Positions 56,811 to 64,000 of a DNA stretch of 64,000 nt are shown in pieces. The notes beneath the pieces were generated by a model. It had not been told where the DNA came from. It ran no database searches and was given only the letters and a program-made list of their open reading frames with translations. Source of the stretch: UBA8401 sp041665525 (lineage in GTDB: Bacteria > Bacteroidota > Ignavibacteria > UBA10030 > UBA8401); assembly GCA_041665525.1 (NCBI GenBank), contig JBAYIS010000001.1, positions 248,001 to 312,000 of the forward strand. Reading direction: 5' to 3'. Position numbers and translations under genes: made by a program. Each line of letters starts with the position of its first letter. The first letter of the stretch is position 1.

Positions 56811-57434
56811 TTAAAGACGTGTTCTCCAATTTTGGACTGTGTGCTTATTGATCCGGATCATTCCACCAATGCTGGTACTTGGTATTGGATCAGGATAATA
56901 CTTTTGGCAGCAGGCGTATGCTTCCAAACTCTCCATATCCCAATACGAAGGACAATTTGCGCAGTGGATATTGTTTCCATCCAGATAAAAATCATTCGAT
57001 CTGCATGATTCGCTGATGCTCATTGCTGTCACGACCTTTCCTCGGGGAGTTACATAGATCAGAATCGGAACTGTTTGTTTTCCTTCGGGATCGTTGACAC
57101 GCACGATTCGATAATTCAATACGTTTTCAGTCGGAATGACAATATCATCACCATCGATCGTTGCAGTCATAGAACTGCTCATGATCTTTCCCGGTGCAGC
57201 GGAGATGCCATATCCTACGGAAGGCTGTTCATCAATAACAGGATGATATGTACGTCCTATGGTGGAGAAGAATGATCCTATTCCGGCGATAAGAACACCT
57301 GCAAGTATAACCACCGATGCGATCTTGATCGTCCGTTGTTGTGCTGTTGGTTCTACGATCTTTAATACAGTTCCGCAGTGCAGACAGACGACGGCCGTGC
57401 TTAATTGCTGTGAACCACATTGTGGACAGGTCAT
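56811..57434 (-). CDS. Zinc-ribbon membrane protein with DUF2318-like C-terminus
   Basis: A 207-residue protein. The first 23 residues form a zinc ribbon (CPQCG...CLHCG). A transmembrane helix (about 38-60) follows. The C-terminal part has a cysteine set CRSNDFYLDGNNIHCANCPSYW...ACCQKYYPDPIP that resembles the DUF2318 domain, with cysteine pairs and an N/D-P-I-P end. That domain is often seen in iron-transport or membrane iron-sulfur proteins. It may handle a metal or redox centre at the membrane. It ends two bases after the terminator with ccmF, on the opposite strand, and lies nine bases after bshB1. Confidence 0.65.
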   Translation of the reverse strand: MTCPQCGSQQLSTAVVCLHCGTVLKIVEPTAQQRTIKIASVVILAGVLIAGIGSFFSTIGRTYHPVIDEQPSVGYGISAAPGKIMSSSMTATIDGDDIVIPTENVLNYRIVRVNDPEGKQTVPILIYVTPRGKVVTAMSISESCRSNDFYLDGNNIHCANCPSYWDMESLEAYACCQKYYPDPIPSTSIGGMIRINKHTVQNWRTRL

Positions 57435-57443
57435 AAATTTCTC

Positions 57444-58163
57444 CTACGTTTTAATATCGAACAAAGAATCGAATCCAAGCGGTTCAATACTGTAAAATGC
57501 TTCTCCGTATTCAACATTGATCAAGCTTCCGAAGTGCCTGTCCCGTGCCTCGATGGATTCCAGAAAGAGTTTGGATGTGAGGATGGTTTCCCGTTCTTTG
57601 CTTTTGGGATTGTAGAACTGCGACTCGAATGCAAGCAATGATTGTCTCTTTGCTTCGTATGTTTCTGTAACATCAACGATGAATGTCGGTTGAAATTCAT
57701 ACTTTTGCATATAGTGATAGTACCGTTTCGGTCTGTGCGGTTCCTGGGACTTTCCATTATGCTTAGTCGATATCTTTTCCAGGCCGCTGTAAAACCATGC
57801 TTCACGGCATAATCGGTGTGCGTGTTCGTGGTCGGGATGGCGTTCCAACCAATGCGGTATCAGCAACACAGTTGGTTGATGTAGGCGAATCACCTGGATT
57901 ATTTTCTTAATGTTTGTTTGATTGACTTCGATATTTCCATCAGGAAGGCGGAGGCTGATTCGTGTTTTTATACCGAGAATCTTTGTTGCAACGGCAGCCT
58001 CTTTCAATCGGATCGTCCGCGTACCGCGGGTGCCGAGTTCTCCTTCGGTCAGGTCAAGAATGCCAACATGTTTTCCCTGCCTGACCAGTTTTGCCAGAGT
58101 CGCGGCACAAGAGAGTTCGATATCATCCGGATGTGCTCCGATCGCAAGAATGTCTAATTTCAT
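57444..58163 (-). CDS. bshB1: Bacillithiol biosynthesis deacetylase BshB1
   Basis: A 239-residue zinc-dependent N-acetylglucosaminyl deacetylase of the LmbE-like family. It deacetylates GlcNAc-malate in bacillithiol synthesis. Visible marks: AHPDD and HPDH metal sites, the BshB1-typical TEGELGTRGT and RLPDGN, and YYHYMQKYEFQPTFIVDVTE. The ATG at 58163 is chosen because the frame upstream reads through a poor leader. No other bsh gene is near. The product suggests that bacillithiol is the low-molecular-weight thiol, which suits the peroxiredoxins in this window. Confidence 0.9.
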   Translation of the reverse strand: MKLDILAIGAHPDDIELSCAATLAKLVRQGKHVGILDLTEGELGTRGTRTIRLKEAAVATKILGIKTRISLRLPDGNIEVNQTNIKKIIQVIRLHQPTVLLIPHWLERHPDHEHAHRLCREAWFYSGLEKISTKHNGKSQEPHRPKRYYHYMQKYEFQPTFIVDVTETYEAKRQSLLAFESQFYNPKSKERETILTSKLFLESIEARDRHFGSLINVEYGEAFYSIEPLGFDSLFDIKT

Positions 58164-58198
58164 AGTTTTTATTTTCAATATAGCGAACGTTTTTCTTA

Positions 58199-58227
58199 TT
58201 CGCACTCTTTAGAATAATGTGTATATT
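58199..58227 (+). promoter_or_regulatory. Promoter TTCGCA-17-TATATT for xseA, leaderless spacing
   Basis: TTCGCA (58199-58204) and TATATT (58222-58227) are 17 bases apart. The ATG of xseA lies only five bases after the -10, so transcription would start on the start codon. There is no ribosome site. Confidence 0.5.
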
Positions 58228-58232
58228 TATTT

Positions 58233-59429
58233 ATGAATCAGGAAAAAATCTTATCCGTTTCAGAACTTACCAGGCAGATCAAAGGGACACTCGAGCGGAG
58301 TTTTACGAACATCTGGCTGCAGGGTGAAATATCAAATTTCAAACTACATACATCCGGCCATTTGTATTTCACTGTGAAGGATGATCAATCCCAGATTTCT
58401 GCAGTGATGTGGCGCAGCCGTGCTGCTCAATTGCTCTTTCGTCCAAACGACGGAATGAAAGTGATGGTTAGAGGCAATATTACTGTTTATGAACCGCGCG
58501 GGAACTATCAATTAGATTGTTATCAAATTCAGCCGCTCGGCAAAGGCGAGTTACAGATTGCATTCGAACAGTTGAAGCAAAAATTGTTCGACGAAGGTTT
58601 GTTTGACGATGTGCACAAAAAGCCGCTGCCGGAATATCCTCAAAGAATCGGTATTGTAACTTCACCAACGGGTGCTGCGATTCGCGATATGATTAATGTC
58701 ATCTCACGCCGGTATCCTGCAGTGGAAATCATCCTTGTCCCGGTGAAAGTGCAGGGGATTGGTGCGGCGGAAGAGATTGCGGAAGCAATCGAAATTCTGA
58801 ACGTCAATAATCTGGTCGATGTTATGATCGTGGGTCGAGGAGGTGGATCTTTGGAAGACCTATGGGCATTCAACGAGGAGGTGGTTGCCAGAGCGATATT
58901 TTTGTCAGAAATTCCGGTGATCAGCGCAGTGGGGCATGAAATTGACTTCACTATCAGCGATTTTGTATCGGATTTACGTGCTCCAACACCCTCAGCGGCA
59001 GCAGAATTAGTGGTAAAAGACAAAAATGAGGTCGTTGAAATTATACGCAATTTTTGCTATACTATGATCAATGTGATGACAAATTCCATCGATTCATACA
59101 AGCAGACGATCGCACATCTCACGCAAAGTTATTCGTTTAATAAACCGCACGATATGCTTCGCCAACGCAGTCAACAGGTGGATGAATATCAGCGTCGACT
59201 GGAGCAGAATCTGATCCATCATTTCAAAGCTCTACAACAGCAATCATCGTCTCTTTCACAAAGAATGAATTCCCTTAATCCGAAACTGGCATTAAAACGC
59301 GGTTATGCAATAGTAAAACAAGAAGGGAAAATCGTTTCATCTTCACAGAAGATAAAAACAGGTGTTTCTGCAGAGATAGAATTTCACAACGGTTTGGTGG
59401 ATGTTGAAATAATTGGGAAGCGGTCATAA
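58233..59429 (+). CDS. xseA: Exodeoxyribonuclease VII large subunit
   Basis: A 398-residue catalytic subunit of exonuclease VII, degrading single-stranded DNA. The OB-fold (about 8-100) shows LWLQGEISNFKLHTSGHLYFTVKDDQSQISAVMW. The catalytic domain has RIGIVTSPTGAAIRD, VMIVGRGGGSLEDLWAFN, and PVISAVGHEIDFTISDFVSDLRAPTPSAAAELV, followed by a coiled coil and the final LKRGYAIV segment. The start codon falls at the expected transcript start. It overlaps xseB by one base (TAATG), so the two subunits are coupled. Confidence 0.96.
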   Translation: MNQEKILSVSELTRQIKGTLERSFTNIWLQGEISNFKLHTSGHLYFTVKDDQSQISAVMWRSRAAQLLFRPNDGMKVMVRGNITVYEPRGNYQLDCYQIQPLGKGELQIAFEQLKQKLFDEGLFDDVHKKPLPEYPQRIGIVTSPTGAAIRDMINVISRRYPAVEIILVPVKVQGIGAAEEIAEAIEILNVNNLVDVMIVGRGGGSLEDLWAFNEEVVARAIFLSEIPVISAVGHEIDFTISDFVSDLRAPTPSAAAELVVKDKNEVVEIIRNFCYTMINVMTNSIDSYKQTIAHLTQSYSFNKPHDMLRQRSQQVDEYQRRLEQNLIHHFKALQQQSSSLSQRMNSLNPKLALKRGYAIVKQEGKIVSSSQKIKTGVSAEIEFHNGLVDVEIIGKRS

Positions 59430-59662
59430 TGGCAAAGAAAGAAGCAAAACATACATTTGAACATTCCCTGGGAAGATTGGAAAAAATCGTCACAGCGTTG
59501 GAACAGGGAGATGTGCCGTTGGAGGATTCCCTGAAATTGTATGAAGAGGGGATCCAACTCTCAAAAGAGTGCATGGAAACATTGAACACTGCGGAAGTAA
59601 AAATCAAAAAACTCACAAAAGACCTTAACGGTAAAATTTCATTGTCAGACTTTGAAGAATAA
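59429..59662 (+). CDS. xseB: Exodeoxyribonuclease VII small subunit
   Basis: A 77-residue helical subunit that binds along the XseA coiled coil. Signature: TFEHSLGRLEKIVTALEQGDVPLEDSLKLYEEGIQLSKECMETLNTAEVKI. Overlaps xseA by one base and precedes dxs by six, reproducing the frequent xseA-xseB-(isp/dxs) order. Confidence 0.95.
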   Translation: MAKKEAKHTFEHSLGRLEKIVTALEQGDVPLEDSLKLYEEGIQLSKECMETLNTAEVKIKKLTKDLNGKISLSDFEE

Positions 59663-59668
59663 TGCGTC

Positions 59669-61609
59669 ATGGAAAAATCAGGATCACAATTTTTACAGTT
59701 CATCGATACACCCGAAGATCTCCGGAAGCTTGATGTTTCGTCGTTACGGACTGTCTGTGCTGAAGTAAGGGAATTCCTCGTTGATTCCGTTTCCAAATCC
59801 GGAGGACACCTGGGCGCAGGACTTGGCGCAGTAGAATTGACCGTTGCGTTGCACTATGTCTTCAATACTCCGGTTGATAAACTCGTCTGGGATACCGGTC
59901 ATCAGGCATATCCACACAAAATACTGACGGGAAGAAAAGACCGCTTGCAATCCATCCGCCAAATGAATGGTCTGAGCGGATTTTTACGCAGGGATGAAAG
60001 TGAATATGATACGTTCGGCGCCGGACATGCGAACACTGCTATTTCCGCAGCACTCGGGATGGCGACGGCAAGAGATTTTGCAAAAAAAGATTTCAAGGTG
60101 GTAGCAATTGTCGGCGATGGTTCATTAACCGGCGGAATGGCCTATGAAGGTTTGAACAATGCCGGCATATTGAAAAAGGATATGATCGTTGTTCTCAGCG
60201 ATAATAAGATGGTGTCCTTGTCTGCTAATAATCCAACACTCTGGTCGCTGCATAACTATTTTTCCGAAGCACTTACGCATCCTACCTATAATAAATTTAA
60301 AGCAAATGTGTGGGATCTAACGGGGAAACTCGATACGTTCGGGGACAGACTGCGCAGCGTTGCAGGCAAACTGGAACGGGGAGTGAAAGCTGTCGTTACG
60401 CCTGGCATGATGTTCGAAGCGATGGGCTTCCGGTATTTCGGACCTTTCAACGGCCACAATGTCGTGAAACTGGTGGAGATTTTGCAGCATGTAAAGGAGT
60501 TACATGGCCCGATCCTGCTCCATTTGAATACGGAAAAGGGAAAAGGGTACGAACCGGCGGAAAAAGATGCAGCAAAACTCCACGGTGTTACACCGTTCGA
60601 TAAATTCACCGGTATCTCTCCAAAATCCAATGCACCGGCAGCGTACACGAAGATATTCGGCAATGCATTGCTGGAAATATGTAAAACAAATCCAAAAGTG
60701 GTCGGCATTACTGCGGCGATGCCGGATGGAACGGGTTTGGATATTTTACAACAGAATATGCCGGAACGGTTTTTTGATGTAGGAATTGCAGAACAGCATG
60801 CGGTCACTTTTGCGGCTGGAATGGCGACGGAAGGATATATTCCCGTCGTCGCAATCTATTCGACATTCTTACAGCGTGCGTTTGATCAAATTATTCACGA
60901 TGTCTCTTTGCAGGATCTTCATGTTATCTTTGTGCTGGATCGTGCAGGTCTCGTCGGAGCTGACGGCCCGACACACCACGGTGCGTTGGATCTTTCCTAT
61001 CTGCGGTGTATTCCCAATATGATTATCATGGCACCGAAAGATGAGAACGAATTGCGCGATATGTTGTACTCGGCGGTTGAACATAAGAATTGCCCGGTCG
61101 CCATCCGATATCCGCGCGGGAATTCGCTTGGACTACCATTGAAGGAAAAATTCGAATCGATTCCGGTCGGAAAATCGGAAACAGTGCGCAGCGGACAGGA
61201 CGTTGCCATTCTTGCTGTCGGAACGATGGTGTCGCAGTCATTGAAAGCAGCAGAATTGCTTGAGAAAGAAGGTATCCTTGCTGAAGTGGTGAATATGCGC
61301 TTTGTAAAACCGATCGATATGCAAAAACTTGAGGAGATCACCAGCAGGTTTTCCAATATTATCACCGTGGAAGAGAACAGTATTGTCGGTGGATTTGGTG
61401 CCGCTGTTCTCGAGGCTGTTTCATCGATGGATAGGCCGCATATAAATATTTTAACACATGGATTAAAAGACGGGTATGTAACGCATGGAACTCCCGCAGA
61501 ATTATTGCAATTAACAAAACTCGATGCTCAGGGCATTGCCGGGGTTGTTAAAGAATTTCACCTTCACCATCAACAGCCAACCATACTGCCCGGACGGAAA
61601 GCACAATGA
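59669..61609 (+). CDS. dxs: 1-deoxy-D-xylulose-5-phosphate synthase
   Basis: A 646-residue thiamine-diphosphate enzyme joining pyruvate and glyceraldehyde-3-phosphate, first step of the MEP isoprenoid pathway. The cofactor motif is GDGSLTGGMAYEGLNNAG; SGGHLGAGLGAVELTVALHYVF, VVLSDNKMVSLS, the catalytic glutamate region DVGIAEQHAV, FVLDRAGLVGADGPTHHG and the C-terminal GVPAELLQ-like THGTPAELL are all present. The domain order (I about 1-320, II 320-500, III 505-646) is regular. It overlaps the oxidoreductase gene downstream by 4 bases (ATGA). Confidence 0.96.
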   Translation: MEKSGSQFLQFIDTPEDLRKLDVSSLRTVCAEVREFLVDSVSKSGGHLGAGLGAVELTVALHYVFNTPVDKLVWDTGHQAYPHKILTGRKDRLQSIRQMNGLSGFLRRDESEYDTFGAGHANTAISAALGMATARDFAKKDFKVVAIVGDGSLTGGMAYEGLNNAGILKKDMIVVLSDNKMVSLSANNPTLWSLHNYFSEALTHPTYNKFKANVWDLTGKLDTFGDRLRSVAGKLERGVKAVVTPGMMFEAMGFRYFGPFNGHNVVKLVEILQHVKELHGPILLHLNTEKGKGYEPAEKDAAKLHGVTPFDKFTGISPKSNAPAAYTKIFGNALLEICKTNPKVVGITAAMPDGTGLDILQQNMPERFFDVGIAEQHAVTFAAGMATEGYIPVVAIYSTFLQRAFDQIIHDVSLQDLHVIFVLDRAGLVGADGPTHHGALDLSYLRCIPNMIIMAPKDENELRDMLYSAVEHKNCPVAIRYPRGNSLGLPLKEKFESIPVGKSETVRSGQDVAILAVGTMVSQSLKAAELLEKEGILAEVVNMRFVKPIDMQKLEEITSRFSNIITVEENSIVGGFGAAVLEAVSSMDRPHINILTHGLKDGYVTHGTPAELLQLTKLDAQGIAGVVKEFHLHHQQPTILPGRKAQ

Positions 61610-62628
61610 ACGCACAAGAAGGAAAACTCGAAAAAGCAAAGATCGGTGTCGTCGGATTAGGATGGATAGCACAGGTATTCCATCTGCCGATTTTGACGAA
61701 ACTGCAGGATGTTGAAATTACCTGCGTCTGCGACAGGGATAAGACCCGGGCGCGGGCATTGGCTGAAAAATACGGCATCAAGCGGTTTTACACAGACTAC
61801 GAAGAGATGCTTGCGAAAGAAGAATTTCATGCCGTCGATATCTGCACTTCAACAGATGTCCATAAGGATGTCTCGATCGCCAGTATGGAAGCGAAACGTG
61901 ATGTGTTCGTAGAAAAACCGATCGCTCGCAAACTAGACGAGGCGGTTGCAATTGCGGAATCGGTAAAGAAGACAAAACGGAAACTCATGGTTGGCATGAA
62001 TCACCGATTTCGACCCGATACAATGATGCTCCGGAGTTTCATTGAAAACAATGAACTGGGAAAGGTTTTTTATGCAAAGGCAGGATGGTTGAAAAAACCA
62101 TCATCCGAGGGGACCTGGTTCTCGCAAAAGGAAATGTCCGGAGGCGGTGTCATGCTGGATATGGGGATAGTGATGCTGGATATGGCGTTGTGGATGACAG
62201 GATATCCGGATGTTGTCCGGGTGAATGCAACGAACTATTCGCACAAAACAAAAGTGGAAGATTCGACTGTCGTCTATCTTTCGATGAAAAATGGTGCAAC
62301 CATCACGATCGAGACCAGCTGGAATTTTCACATCGAGAATGAATTATATTATTGCAACATCTATGGCGAGCAAGGGAGCGGCAAGATCAATCCGCTGATG
62401 ATCCATAAAGAAATGCACGGAAGCATTGTCAACGTAACGCCGGTAAAAACGGATACTTCACAAAATGCTTTGAAGAAATCGTATGAGAATGAACTCAAAC
62501 ACTTTATCGGGACCGTTCGTGGCATTCATCCCATCATCTCGACTGCGCAGGAAGCGGTTCAACGAATGAAGATTGTTGACGCGATTTATAAATCTGCCGC
62601 CAAAGGGAAAGAAATATCATTCAAATGA
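61606..62628 (+). CDS. Gfo/Idh/MocA family oxidoreductase
   Basis: A 340-residue NAD(P)-dependent dehydrogenase for sugar-like substrates. The Rossmann domain has GVVGLGWIAQVFHLPIL and the DRDKTRARALAEKYG segment. The EKPIA catalytic-lysine motif is present as VEKPIARKLDEAV. The C-terminal domain shows GMNHRFRPD and GGGVMLDMGIVMLDMALWMTG, the histidine often found there being replaced by methionine/valine. The substrate is unknown. It overlaps dxs by 4 bases; a hairpin terminator follows. Confidence 0.85.
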   Translation: MNAQEGKLEKAKIGVVGLGWIAQVFHLPILTKLQDVEITCVCDRDKTRARALAEKYGIKRFYTDYEEMLAKEEFHAVDICTSTDVHKDVSIASMEAKRDVFVEKPIARKLDEAVAIAESVKKTKRKLMVGMNHRFRPDTMMLRSFIENNELGKVFYAKAGWLKKPSSEGTWFSQKEMSGGGVMLDMGIVMLDMALWMTGYPDVVRVNATNYSHKTKVEDSTVVYLSMKNGATITIETSWNFHIENELYYCNIYGEQGSGKINPLMIHKEMHGSIVNVTPVKTDTSQNALKKSYENELKHFIGTVRGIHPIISTAQEAVQRMKIVDAIYKSAAKGKEISFK

Positions 62629-62648
62629 TGATTGTAAATTATCACACG

Positions 62649-62690
62649 AAGACATTGCGAAGAGATTCCTATTTCGTAATGTCTTTTTTA
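62649..62690 (+). terminator. Intrinsic terminator after the oxidoreductase gene
   Basis: A 13-bp stem (62649-62661 with 62673-62685, one G-U pair) with an 11-base loop is followed by a T-run. It lies 11 bases before ribD. Confidence 0.9.
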
Positions 62691-62700
62691 TTTTCCGCTG

Positions 62701-63792
62701 ATGAAACGTTCTGATGAATTTTGGATGCGGCAATGCCTTGCCCTGGCAAAGAATGGCAACGGGAATGTCAGTCCCAATCCACTCGTCGGTTGCGTTATCG
62801 TGCGCAATAACAGAAAGATCGCAGAAGGATATCACGAATACTTCGGCGGACCGCACGCCGAAGTGAATGCAATTAAAGCTGCTCTCTTGAAGAAGAAAAA
62901 TCTCAAGGGAGCTACGCTGTATGTGAATTTGGAACCGTGTTCTCATTTCGGAAAGACTCCCCCGTGTGTGGATGCGATCATTCTGCATGAATTTGCGCGC
63001 GTTGTGATAGGGACCATGGACCCGAACCCTAAAGTAGCAGGCACTGGAATTCGAAAATTGCGCTCATCGAACATCAAATGCAAGGTTGGTGTTCTGAAAA
63101 ACGAAGCGCAACTGCTGAATGAACATTTTATTAAATATATTTCGACTGGAATACCTTTCGTTTCATTGAAAGCGGCACAGACATCGGATGGGTTTATAGC
63201 GCGAGACAATGGCAGTTCAGGATGGATTACCAATAAACGTTCACGAATGTATGTCCATCATCTCAGAACAATGCATGATGCTATCCTGATTGGCGCTTCG
63301 ACGGTTACGAAGGATGACCCGTTACTGACTGTCCGGCATCTGAAAGGAAATAATCCTGTTCGGGTAATTATAGATGGCCGGTTAAGCAGTGCAGTTGATA
63401 GTAAGGTTTTTACTCAGCCTCCCAAAACACTTCTCTATGTCTCCGAAACTGAAGTAAAAGAAACAAAGCACAAGATTGCAGAACTTACCGCCAGGGGCAT
63501 TGAGATCATTCAGTTGCAAGGACGGCACGGAAGACTAAATATCAAGAGTGTCCTCAAGGACCTTGCTCACCGAAATATCGCATCTGTATTTGTCGAGGGC
63601 GGACAAAAAATATATTCCGCATGCATATCTGCAAAAGCAGTGGACAAGTTATACTTGTTTACTGCAAAAAAAAAATTCGGGTCCGGATTGAAAACGTTTG
63701 CAGAAAATTCTGTATCTTTTAAAAAACGCATTCGTACCGAGAAACGTTTCGGGACAGATGTTTTTCAGGAATATGATATTACTTTTCCATAG
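62701..63792 (+). CDS. ribD: Bifunctional riboflavin biosynthesis protein RibD
   Basis: A 363-residue fusion of deaminase and reductase acting on the pyrimidine intermediate. The deaminase zinc site is PHAEVNAIKAA plus LEPCSHFGKTPPCVDAI (about 45-90). The reductase domain (about 150-363) shows SLKAAQTSDGFIARDNGSSGWITN, IGASTVTKDDPLLTVR, NPVRVIIDGR and SVFVEGGQ. Length is normal. The ATG lies right after a terminator, so a promoter must overlap it; I see none convincing. The ribE gene follows after 12 bases. ribBA is far away at 15937. Confidence 0.95.
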   Translation: MKRSDEFWMRQCLALAKNGNGNVSPNPLVGCVIVRNNRKIAEGYHEYFGGPHAEVNAIKAALLKKKNLKGATLYVNLEPCSHFGKTPPCVDAIILHEFARVVIGTMDPNPKVAGTGIRKLRSSNIKCKVGVLKNEAQLLNEHFIKYISTGIPFVSLKAAQTSDGFIARDNGSSGWITNKRSRMYVHHLRTMHDAILIGASTVTKDDPLLTVRHLKGNNPVRVIIDGRLSSAVDSKVFTQPPKTLLYVSETEVKETKHKIAELTARGIEIIQLQGRHGRLNIKSVLKDLAHRNIASVFVEGGQKIYSACISAKAVDKLYLFTAKKKFGSGLKTFAENSVSFKKRIRTEKRFGTDVFQEYDITFP

Positions 63793-63804
63793 TGTAGAAC
63801 AGTT

Positions 63805-64000
63805 ATGTTTACAGGAATAATCGAGGAAACAGGAACAGTCGCCACTCTCAAAAAGTTGGGAGACGGCCTGCAAATTGAGATTGCAGCAACAAAAGTCACG
63901 AAAGGACTGAAGATCGATAACAGTGTCTGTGTTAACGGAGTTTGTCTCACTGTTGTAAGACGATCAAAGGATCGATTTATGATCCAGGCTGTGAAGGAAA
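63805..64000 (+). CDS. ribE: Riboflavin synthase alpha subunit, truncated by the window
   Basis: The first 65 codons are present. The start MFTGIIEETGTVATLKK and the lumazine-binding motif KIDNSVCVNGVCLTVV are diagnostic of riboflavin synthase. The rest lies beyond position 64000. It follows ribD by 12 bases and continues the riboflavin pathway. No ribosome site stronger than AACAG is seen. Confidence 0.93.
   Translation, partial: MFTGIIEETGTVATLKKLGDGLQIEIAATKVTKGLKIDNSVCVNGVCLTVVRRSKDRFMIQAVKE

Overview
The window looks like a chromosomal segment of a Gram-negative member of the Bacteroidota/Chlorobi assemblage, most likely on the Ignavibacteria-Chlorobi side; this is inference from gene content, not from rRNA, which is absent. 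Supporting signs are a TonB-dependent receptor with a CarboxypepD-regulatory N-terminus plus a DUF4249 lipoprotein, a type IX secretion (T9SS)-type C-terminal sorting domain, BamD, a bacterial family B DNA polymerase, a bacillithiol deacetylase (BshB1), -10 elements of the form TAnnTTTG, and signal peptides that mostly end just before a glutamine. No insertion sequences, phage genes, CRISPR arrays or rRNA genes were seen. Genes are densely packed, many overlap by 1-4 bases, and no gene-free stretch exceeds about 270 bases.

Region by region: 1-3062 is a minus-strand operon of a MerR regulator, an HTH-PTS EIIA fusion and a HyfB-like proton-pumping membrane subunit whose partners must lie to the left. 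3305-6223 holds a DUF3667 membrane protein, an acyl-CoA carboxylase carboxyltransferase subunit and a small membrane protein. 6491-13259 is a secreted peptidase block: a degenerate M14 carboxypeptidase paralogue, an intact M14 peptidase and a tricorn-type peptidase. 13358-19826 is housekeeping: pdxH, a cyclic-nucleotide-binding protein, tgt, yajC, ribBA, greA, a four-tRNA cluster, an FN3-like exported protein, maf and a stand-alone B12-binding mutase subunit. 19823-25330 is on the minus strand: DNA polymerase B, the DUF4249 lipoprotein and a TonB-dependent receptor.

25483-29244 has two tRNA-Ser genes, two peroxiredoxins and an apparent tetrahydropterin operon (a PTPS of the Cx5HGH class, GTP cyclohydrolase I and two short-chain dehydrogenases resembling sepiapterin reductase). 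29325-36505 has a Spy-like periplasmic protein, a TPR lipoprotein, pyrK-pyrD, folC and rho with a C-rich leader. 36591-39887 encodes thiolase, 3-hydroxyacyl-CoA dehydrogenase and acyl-CoA dehydrogenase. 39946-48000 has lemA/TPM genes around a DAHP synthase, a nitrilase-family amidase, glutamate dehydrogenase, capA-like, bamD and a thioesterase. 48016-56760 holds a secreted FG-GAP protein, a T9SS-type HEXXH metalloprotease and a ccmABCDEF cluster with a cysteine-type CcmE. 56811-64000 has a zinc-ribbon/DUF2318-like protein, bshB1, xseA-xseB-dxs-oxidoreductase, and ribD followed by a truncated ribE.

The most notable observations are the eukaryote-like PTPS/folE/SDR operon, the active/degenerate M14 pair, the CxxxY CcmE with no CcmG/H nearby, the EIIA-MerR-HyfB operon, and promoters placed so close to start codons (tgt, xseA, pdxH) that leaderless mRNAs are expected. 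All domain calls come from reading the sequence and recalled family knowledge; no database search was run.
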